Below are positions 12,922 to 17,405 of a stretch of DNA of 17,405 bases, one piece after another (the first letter of the stretch is position 1; every line of letters begins with the position of its first letter). Source of the stretch: JALHOM01 sp964615775 (GTDB lineage: Bacteria > Patescibacteriota > Saccharimonadia > Saccharimonadales > 2-12-FULL-41-12); assembly GCA_964615775.1 (NCBI GenBank), contig CAZTQB010000010.1, forward strand, positions 1-17,405. The letters run 5' to 3'. A program made the position numbers and the translations under genes. Below the pieces are notes generated by a model. It saw nothing but the letters and a program-made list of their open reading frames with translations. It did no database searches and had not been told where the DNA came from.

Positions 12922-13327
12922 TAATTCAAAAACTAAAGTCACAAACTCCCGTTCGTCTCTTAAAACACGCAAAACCTGGCGGCGACATAAGTGTAGTTCT
13001 AATTCTTGCCAGGCAATTTTTACCAGTTATGAATCTCCTGACTACAAGGATTGCTTTAGGATAAAGTTTGATAACAGCACACTAGAAGTCTTTAAAGAAG
13101 ACAAATTATTTGTGTCGATAATGAACTCATTATCACACCAAAAAGACCATATTGAAGCGTCTAGACATCTTACAGATACGGTTTTAAGCAAGGTATTAAG
13201 TAGTAAAAGCCAAAATCACCAACATGGGATTATTGATGTAGGCTTATTGAAATCAATCGTTCTAGAAACGATAGCTAATTACGATCAGCCAGCTGCCACC
13301 TATTATAAGGCTCACTATATTTCATAA
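12905..13327 (+). CDS. nrdR: NrdR-like zinc-ribbon/ATP-cone transcriptional repressor
   Basis: 140 aa from ATG 12905 (NrdR is usually 150-160). NrdR senses ATP/dATP and represses ribonucleotide reductase genes. Visible: an N-terminal zinc ribbon MVCIYCNSKTKVTNSRSS with the basic RKTWRRHKC stretch typical of NrdR, and CQAIFTSYE matching the family's C-x-x-RFTTYE. It is followed by an ATP-cone-like domain (about 47-135; FKEDKLFVSIMNSL and the final YYKAHY). Oddity: the second cysteine pair is spaced CSSNSC (four residues), where NrdR has C-x2-C. A GTG at 12884 is open but adds residues before the zinc ribbon, so ATG is preferred. There is no Shine-Dalgarno; a short leader is likely. Confidence 0.75.
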   Translation: MVCIYCNSKTKVTNSRSSLKTRKTWRRHKCSSNSCQAIFTSYESPDYKDCFRIKFDNSTLEVFKEDKLFVSIMNSLSHQKDHIEASRHLTDTVLSKVLSSKSQNHQHGIIDVGLLKSIVLETIANYDQPAATYYKAHYIS

Positions 13328-13332
13328 TTAAA

Positions 13333-13354
13333 ATGCTTACTTAACGTCTTAAGT
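13333..13354. terminator. Weak hairpin between convergent genes
   Basis: ACTTAA/TTAAGT stem with a short loop in the 38-nt gap between nrdR and the GT2 gene. There is no real T tract; terminator role uncertain. Confidence 0.3.
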
Positions 13355-13365
13355 AGAAGATACAC

Positions 13366-14952
13366 TTATTTCTTGGTGGCTTTTTCGGTCACGTCGAACT
13401 TATCAAGATATTTACCGAGGAACAACCTAGTCTGTGAATACAGAGCAGCACTCGAGTTATAAGCAATGGTAGTTACAGGCAAAAGCACCCACTGCAGGGC
13501 CATAAAAACCGTATGGCGTCGTTTGTAACGAATAGGTTTAGGCGGCAAAGACTTGAAGCTCAAGAATAGCGTAACAAAAAGCCCAACCATAGCAATCCGC
13601 TGAATACCGCTAACAATGTTAGGCAATTGGTTAGAAGCAATATCGTCAGGGTTAAAAAGCACAGGTACAAAGGCGGCAAAAGCCATCAAAATTGGAGCCG
13701 TTGCCCAGCTAATATGACTTTCTACTAAGCGAGACAGCTTTGCTAATTTATCAAATTTTGGGACTTTATTGGGTGTAAAATAAGCCTTAGTAGCCACGTA
13801 TGCAATATCAGAAGCTCCCCATGCCCAACGTCGTATCTGTATAAACTGCATTTTTAGGGTCCGTTTGTAGCCTTCAGCCAATACGGCATCTTGGTAAATG
13901 GGTACATAAACTGGATAAACATCGTGTCTACCATCGTACCTAAAATAAGTTCGCCAGAACTGATGTCCATCTTCAACAATCGTCCTTACGCTCCAAAAAT
14001 CAGTATCAATCAGAGCTTTCATACTCTGAGCGTGTGATGAAAAGTTGCGAATCATATGTGGCCTCAGACTCTGTACAATATTCCAAAACGAGTTACCGGT
14101 AGCAATCACCCTCATCAGAGCCGGAACATCCCAAATATTATTAGTAAATATTGGTATGGGCTGAAAAGATACATAACGAGGTTCTGGCACTAAACAAAAT
14201 ATATACGTCAAAGCCGAAATATAGTTTTTATGAGGCCGATTATCTGCATCAAGTGTGGTAACCTGAACTCTTTCGGGGTCAATTTTCATCTCTTCTAAAC
14301 GCTTCTGCAGAACCCTACCAGCATAAGTTATATTTCCACCTTTTCCTCTAACTTCATTAGGTAAGCCATCTGGGTGTTCCACGGCTTCAGCGTACATAAA
14401 CTTATTACCATAATCTTTTATAAGCTGCTGTGCCTGCTCTGCAACCTGCTTGCCGCCCCTTTCCTCATAAGCAATCATTAGTATGACCTTTCCCTTCACG
14501 TCATAGTCAGAGTCCAAAACAGACTTGATAGTTGGCTCCAAAATGTCGCGACTTTCATTATAAGTAGCAATCATCATAACGTGTACTGCTTCACTGGGTT
14601 TAATTTTGGCAGGATATTTTTCTAAACGGGCGATATTCTTTGCGTGCCATTTTGGGGCATTTTTTACGCTCACTTCACGATTCTCTATGTCATCAATCAG
14701 TTTATTCCAGGGTAGTTTTTCGTGAGTTTTCATATTGTAATATCCTTGAAGTACCCTAACACTCAAAACCATCGCTCTAATAAACCAAGTCATTATGTAA
14801 ATAACAATAAAAAATATTGTCAGTCGAGCATCAATCAAGCTCAAAACAAATGGCAAAGCCAATAGAGACCAGCTCAAAATAGCTGGAATTCTCTCAAACC
14901 ATCTGTAAACAGCGGTTTTTTCTGACTGAAGTGGAATTTCGATATTTTTCAT
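13366..14952 (-). CDS. Membrane glycosyltransferase family 2 (processive-type)
   Basis: 528 aa integral membrane GT2. Two N-terminal TM segments (about 22-42, 45-68), a cytoplasmic GT-A domain (about 120-390) and three C-terminal hydrophobic segments (about 413-432, 445-470, 482-508). Catalytic marks: ATYNES (129-134), DAD (235-237), TIVEDGHQFW (324-333, general base) and QIRRWAWG (372-379), the Q-x-x-RW signature of cellulose/hyaluronan-synthase-like enzymes. It probably polymerises or exports a surface polysaccharide; the sugar is unknown. It follows a small three-TM protein by 5 nt, and AAGG upstream of the ATG is the only ribosome site. No PilZ domain or other cell-surface genes are adjacent. 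Confidence 0.88.
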   Translation of the reverse strand: MKNIEIPLQSEKTAVYRWFERIPAILSWSLLALPFVLSLIDARLTIFFIVIYIMTWFIRAMVLSVRVLQGYYNMKTHEKLPWNKLIDDIENREVSVKNAPKWHAKNIARLEKYPAKIKPSEAVHVMMIATYNESRDILEPTIKSVLDSDYDVKGKVILMIAYEERGGKQVAEQAQQLIKDYGNKFMYAEAVEHPDGLPNEVRGKGGNITYAGRVLQKRLEEMKIDPERVQVTTLDADNRPHKNYISALTYIFCLVPEPRYVSFQPIPIFTNNIWDVPALMRVIATGNSFWNIVQSLRPHMIRNFSSHAQSMKALIDTDFWSVRTIVEDGHQFWRTYFRYDGRHDVYPVYVPIYQDAVLAEGYKRTLKMQFIQIRRWAWGASDIAYVATKAYFTPNKVPKFDKLAKLSRLVESHISWATAPILMAFAAFVPVLFNPDDIASNQLPNIVSGIQRIAMVGLFVTLFLSFKSLPPKPIRYKRRHTVFMALQWVLLPVTTIAYNSSAALYSQTRLFLGKYLDKFDVTEKATKK

Positions 14953-14957
14953 AAGCC

Positions 14958-15311
14958 TTAGTGCAAGTTTAATAACACATTTACAACCAAAACATTAAGA
15001 ATTAGCAAGAATGTCGTCATCAGCAGTGCCGTCCAAGCTATGCTTTTGCGAACTTTATAGAAGTTAATCCCTATAAATATATGGGCAGTATATAGACCTA
15101 CTGCAAACACCAAAAAAGCAATAATTTCACTAACTCCACCCAACGTAGAAGCTGCCAGCCCTAAATTGGACCGATAATACTGCACATAGGTGTTGGCATC
15201 GCCACCAATTCTAAGTAAAACAGTCAAAATCGTAACTACCAAGATAAATGTATTGATAGTTAAGATAAATAATACAAAACGGTCATGAAAAAAATTTTTT
15301 ACGTGAGGCAT
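14958..15311 (-). CDS. Small three-TM membrane protein, partner of GT2
   Basis: 117 aa. Hydrophobic segments at about 11-34, 50-74 and 90-114, a basic N-terminus (PHVKNFFHDR) and a short basic loop (YKVRKS) before the last TM. No family recognised. Five nucleotides separate it from the GT2 gene, suggesting coupled translation and a shared membrane complex, for example an accessory subunit of a polysaccharide synthase (inference). ATG 15311 lies about 8 nt from the predicted transcription start. Confidence 0.7.
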   Translation of the reverse strand: MPHVKNFFHDRFVLFILTINTFILVVTILTVLLRIGGDANTYVQYYRSNLGLAASTLGGVSEIIAFLVFAVGLYTAHIFIGINFYKVRKSIAWTALLMTTFLLILNVLVVNVLLNLH

Positions 15312-15325
15312 AACTAATAAATACT

Positions 15326-15354
15326 ATTTTACCGTCTTGGCAACAAATAATAAA
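15326..15354 (-). promoter_or_regulatory. Promoter of membrane protein-GT2 operon
   Basis: On the - strand TTTATT (15354-15349), 17 bp, TAAAAT (15331-15326); +1 about 15319, giving a very short leader. Confidence 0.4.
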
Positions 15355-15368
15355 GGACTTGGCCTAGT

Positions 15369-15444
<76 letters not shown>

Positions 15445-15487
15445 TAATTTTTGTAAAAAATAATAGATCTACAGGCTTATTATTATA

Positions 15488-16165
15488 TTAGCTTTCGTTT
15501 TTTTGTAAAAATTGATAAAAAGAATGTGGCGATATGCAAGGCCCAATCTTTTTCTGAGGACCTTTGTAGGTTAACTCGAGTTTGTGAAACATATCTGGTT
15601 CAGAGCTTAGCTCAACAATACCAACACTAGATAGCCCTAATTCGGCTAATTTATTTGTAACATATAACTTTTTTTCGTTAGGCGTAATCGTCTCTCGCCT
15701 AATCATAAAACCACCAGACATTAACAATCGTACTATTTCTTCAACCGTTCTGGCTAAAGGCGTAGGACTACGATTAATCATTGGATCAGACAATACATTC
15801 GAAATACAAACTTCATTAGCTACGCAGGCTTCTAGTACCGACTCACATCTAAAATCTGCTGGATTTTCTATATAACTGTCATTTACACTCTCTGGAACTC
15901 GACGTATCTTTGCCCTGCTATCAACATCGATAAAAAAGCAATTAAGCCCATTAAACCCTGCTTTTTTGGCCAAGTGATAATTTTTGTTAGCAGTAAAGCC
16001 AACAATATCTCTTAGGTTCACCTCGGTGCCAACATAACAATTATTTTCTGTATAGAATCTACTAGACTCATTAAACATCGGGTCAGAACGCGGACCAATT
16101 TCTACAGTTAACCAATTATGGCTTATACTTCGAGTATTTAAATGTTCATTTATATCAAATTTCAT
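15488..16165 (-). CDS. Unrecognised protein, methyltransferase-like
   Basis: 225 aa from ATG 16165. The segment WLTVEIGPRSDPMF followed by NNCYVGTEVN resembles the SAM-binding start of class I methyltransferases (E-x-G-x-x-x-P, then an acidic residue ending the next strand). CISNVLSD and EEIVRLLMSGGFMI resemble the later strands; the Gly-rich loop is poor (GPRSD), so this is a weak fold-level guess. ATG 16165 is chosen because a TATAAT ends 9 nt before it; an upstream in-frame start at 16234 would add 23 Lys/Phe/Ile-rich residues encoded by promoter DNA. Monocistronic, divergent from tRNA-Asp. Function unknown. Confidence 0.6.
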   Translation of the reverse strand: MKFDINEHLNTRSISHNWLTVEIGPRSDPMFNESSRFYTENNCYVGTEVNLRDIVGFTANKNYHLAKKAGFNGLNCFFIDVDSRAKIRRVPESVNDSYIENPADFRCESVLEACVANEVCISNVLSDPMINRSPTPLARTVEEIVRLLMSGGFMIRRETITPNEKKLYVTNKLAELGLSSVGIVELSSEPDMFHKLELTYKGPQKKIGPCISPHSFYQFLQKNES

Positions 16166-16174
16166 AAAATTAAT

Positions 16175-16180
16175 ATTATA
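16175..16180 (-). promoter_or_regulatory. -10 box of methyltransferase-like gene (leaderless)
   Basis: A perfect TATAAT on the - strand, with 9 nt between it and ATG 16165; predicted +1 about 3 nt before the ATG. Confidence 0.5.
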
Positions 16181-16255
16181 AAATATAATTTTATATTTCA
16201 CAATAAATATTAATCTTTTAAAGAACTTTTTCAAGCAATTTAATCAAGCAAAATT

Positions 16256-16284
16256 TTGAATATACAGATGTATTATGATAATAT
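16256..16284 (+). promoter_or_regulatory. tRNA-Asp promoter
   Basis: TTGAAT (16256-16261), 17 bp, TAATAT (16279-16284) with a TGA extension directly before the -10; +1 about 16291, 13 nt before the tRNA. Confidence 0.6.
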
Positions 16285-16303
16285 TAGCCTAAGTTTTAGG
16301 CAT

Positions 16304-16380
16304 GGGCTCGTAGTGAAGAGGCCTATCACGTCTCCCTGTCACGGAGAAGATCGCCGGTTCGAATCCGGTCGGGCCCGCCA
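16304..16380 (+). tRNA. tRNA-Asp(GTC)
   Basis: 77 nt with encoded CCA. Acceptor GGGCTCG/CGGGCCC, discriminator G, anticodon stem TCTCC/GGAGA with loop CTGTCAC (anticodon GTC), T arm GCCGG-TTCGAAT-CCGGT. A serine recombinase remnant and an accessory gene follow directly, so its 3' part is a candidate attachment site. Confidence 0.95.
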
Positions 16381-16395
16381 ATCTGAATTTCGGTC

Positions 16396-16596
16396 TTATT
16401 TAGACAACAAGTTAAGTGGATTCCTAGGTGTTAGGGCCACTTTTTTGTTTGTTAAGTACCAGTTCGAGCCTAGATACATCATCAGCCTACGACGTTCTTC
16501 ATCATTTGCCATTTCAAATACATCACCCACGTTCATCACGCTGTTAAATGTTTCTTTAGATAGTTCTAGCCAACATTTCAGTATGTTTAGCAGCAC
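16396..16596 (-). pseudogene. C-terminal remnant of a serine recombinase/integrase
   Basis: About 66 codons ending at TAA 16398-16396. The sequence LELSKETFNSVM...FEMANDEERRRLM, then LGSNWYLTNKKVALTPRNPL matches the C-terminal end of large serine recombinases (coiled segment, EERR, then LGSN-x-x-L-x-x-KK-x-x-L-x-x-x-x-P). The catalytic Ser domain and zinc domain are missing. An in-frame stop lies just upstream and the DNA beyond is a promoter for the next gene. A remnant beside tRNA-Asp suggests past tRNA-targeted integration. It overlaps the tRNA terminator. Confidence 0.55.
16413..16448 (+). terminator. Terminator after tRNA-Asp
   Basis: AAGTGG/CCACTT outer stem with inner CCTA/TAGG, followed by T6. 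It ends the tRNA-Asp transcript. Confidence 0.6.
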
Positions 16597-16625
16597 TTGA
16601 CATTTTACAAATTATATGCTAGTAT
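16597..16625 (+). promoter_or_regulatory. Strong promoter of HopA1-like gene
   Basis: Perfect TTGACA (16597-16602), 17 bp ending in TGC, TAGTAT (16620-16625): consensus -35 plus extended -10. +1 is about 16632, with an 18-nt leader to ATG 16650. This is the strongest protein-gene promoter in the window. Confidence 0.7.
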
Positions 16626-16649
16626 TTAATCTGTTAGGTTAAAACAAAA

Positions 16650-16691
16650 ATGTCAGAATTAGAACAAGTAACACTACAAGCCGAACGGTAA
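16650..16691 (+). other. Short 5' reading frame ending at in-frame TAA
   Basis: ATG 16650 opens 13 codons (MSELEQVTLQAER) and stops at TAA 16689-16691. The same frame then stays open to the window end. It is either the true start of the HopA1-like gene broken by a nonsense change or sequence error, or a small upstream ORF. Confidence 0.5.
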
Positions 16692-16754
16692 CTCCAACTT
16701 GAGCCTCAACCGAGAGGGTTTACTCCTAATGATGTAGTTAGTATCCAGCGTTAC

Positions 16755-17405
16755 ATGCAAGAGTTAAGTAGCAGCTCATTAGCTGATGGTGCTGATTATG
16801 CACCAAGCAAATCTGGGCTATATGACCACCTCACAGAACCTGATAGCGTAAGCGAACAAGAACTACGAGCAGACGAAAGTAGTTTTGATAAGTCTGTGAG
16901 TTCCTTGTTATCGGCGTGGGGTGAACGTATAGGCTTGCCATCTAACAGGCCTAAGACACTGGCAGAAGCCAAAGCTTTATTCGCCCAGAATCCTAAGTTA
17001 AATGAAACCTCACCAATCCACTTTCAAGGTGGAGCTGAGTACGTCACAGGTAGGTTTACACACGTTATTACAGGTAGAGTTATGGGTAAACACCATGAAC
17101 CAACAGCCCGCCGCTACTATCTAAACCCTACTGCCGACAAGATGGGACATGTAGTTGAGCAACTAACGGGTGCCGCTCTGCAATCAGAAATCCCGCTATA
17201 TTTTAAGTTTGTTGACGTTGCGACAGGCAATCCTGACCGTCGCACCCTATCACGTACCGATAGAGTAGTTATCTATGCCTCAGAGGGGCAGACTGAGTTT
17301 GTAGAGGGTCTACTCGGTCATGTTGTTGAAGAAAGCCCCGATGCATTTACGGGACGTAAAGTTGCTGGGTTTGGAGAAGTACTTGCTGATGGCGTAACTG
17401 TAGCT
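16755..17405 (+). CDS. HopA1-like protein, partial (runs off window)
   Basis: Open frame in phase with ATG 16650, continuous from 16692 to the window end with no stop; the first ATG after the TAA is 16755, giving at least 217 residues. Visible: an Asp/Ser-rich N-terminal part, HFQGGAEYVTGRFTH, then RRYYLNP...IPLYFKFVD, LSRTDRVVIYAS and a VVEESPDAFTGR stretch. This order (R-x-Y-x-N-P, IP-x-x-FK, a basic-Asp pair before VV-x-Y) resembles the HopA1 family, known from Pseudomonas type III effectors and from lyase-type enzymes in class V lanthipeptide clusters; this is recalled, not searched. It sits next to a recombinase remnant at tRNA-Asp and has slightly higher GC than its surroundings. ATG 16755 has no Shine-Dalgarno. 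The catalytic end lies outside the window. Confidence 0.5.
   Translation, partial: MQELSSSSLADGADYAPSKSGLYDHLTEPDSVSEQELRADESSFDKSVSSLLSAWGERIGLPSNRPKTLAEAKALFAQNPKLNETSPIHFQGGAEYVTGRFTHVITGRVMGKHHEPTARRYYLNPTADKMGHVVEQLTGAALQSEIPLYFKFVDVATGNPDRRTLSRTDRVVIYASEGQTEFVEGLLGHVVEESPDAFTGRKVAGFGEVLADGVTVA

Noticed and set aside
16166..16234. Upstream start for the methyltransferase-like gene
   Set aside because: The 23 extra residues are Lys/Phe/Ile-rich and overlap a TATAAT promoter box.
16256..16600. Open frame of 114 codons crossing tRNA-Asp
   Set aside because: Runs through a complete tRNA and its terminator; no family resemblance.
16689..16691. Recoded stop or alternative genetic code
   Set aside because: TAA is not recoded in known CPR codes, and TGA ends murT and the wHTH gene normally, so the standard code applies.

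Overview
The window looks like a chromosomal segment of a reduced, low-GC bacterium of the Candidate Phyla Radiation (Patescibacteria), most likely Saccharibacteria (TM7). This is inferred from the gene mix: MurT/GatD without a zinc ribbon, an MBL-fold protein that has lost its HxHxDH motif, a ThrRS without a TGS domain, lone small ribosomal genes, very tight spacing and many apparently leaderless mRNAs. TGA is used as a normal stop (murT, the wHTH gene), so the code is standard.

Layout. Positions 1-413 hold no protein gene but do hold a promoter, several hairpins and a terminator (candidate sRNA). Next on the + strand come comM and the infC-rpmI-rplT translation operon; infC very probably starts at an ATT codon. 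A bidirectional terminator separates rplT from rnpB (RNase P RNA, - strand). The - strand then carries rnhA (with an N-terminal WYL-like domain), tRNA-Pro(GGG), a candidate 6S RNA and an M50 protease. rpmB (L28) is on the +. A two-gene - strand unit follows (wHTH regulator, then MBL-fold protein). After it comes a long - strand operon, thrS-ATL-miaA-murT-gatD, headed by a T-box riboswitch whose tRNA-binding bulge (UGGA) complements the UCCA end of the tRNA-Thr in the same window. Between the T-box and tRNA-Val(GAC) is a second candidate sRNA. After tRNA-Val there is a promoter/smORF/terminator cassette and an NrdR-like repressor gene. The - strand then has a membrane GT2 glycosyltransferase with a small three-TM partner, tRNA-Thr(CGT), and an unrecognised methyltransferase-like protein.

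The right end is the most accessory part. tRNA-Asp(GTC) is followed by the C-terminal remnant of a serine recombinase on the - strand. Then a near-consensus promoter drives a HopA1-like gene that has an in-frame TAA at codon 14 and runs off the window. This looks like the edge of an integrated element at a tRNA gene, carrying a possible effector or RiPP-lyase-type protein.

As a set, the genes serve translation (IF3, L35, L20, L28, ThrRS, MiaA, tRNAs, RNase P), peptidoglycan amidation (MurT/GatD), DNA uptake, recombination or repair (ComM, ATL, RNase HI), dNTP control (NrdR) and cell-surface glycan synthesis (GT2). Promoters repeatedly show an extended -10 element (TGnTAnnnT). Several genes start within about 0-8 nt of the predicted transcription start, whereas infC, rpmI, rplT and thrS have AGGAG-type Shine-Dalgarno sites.
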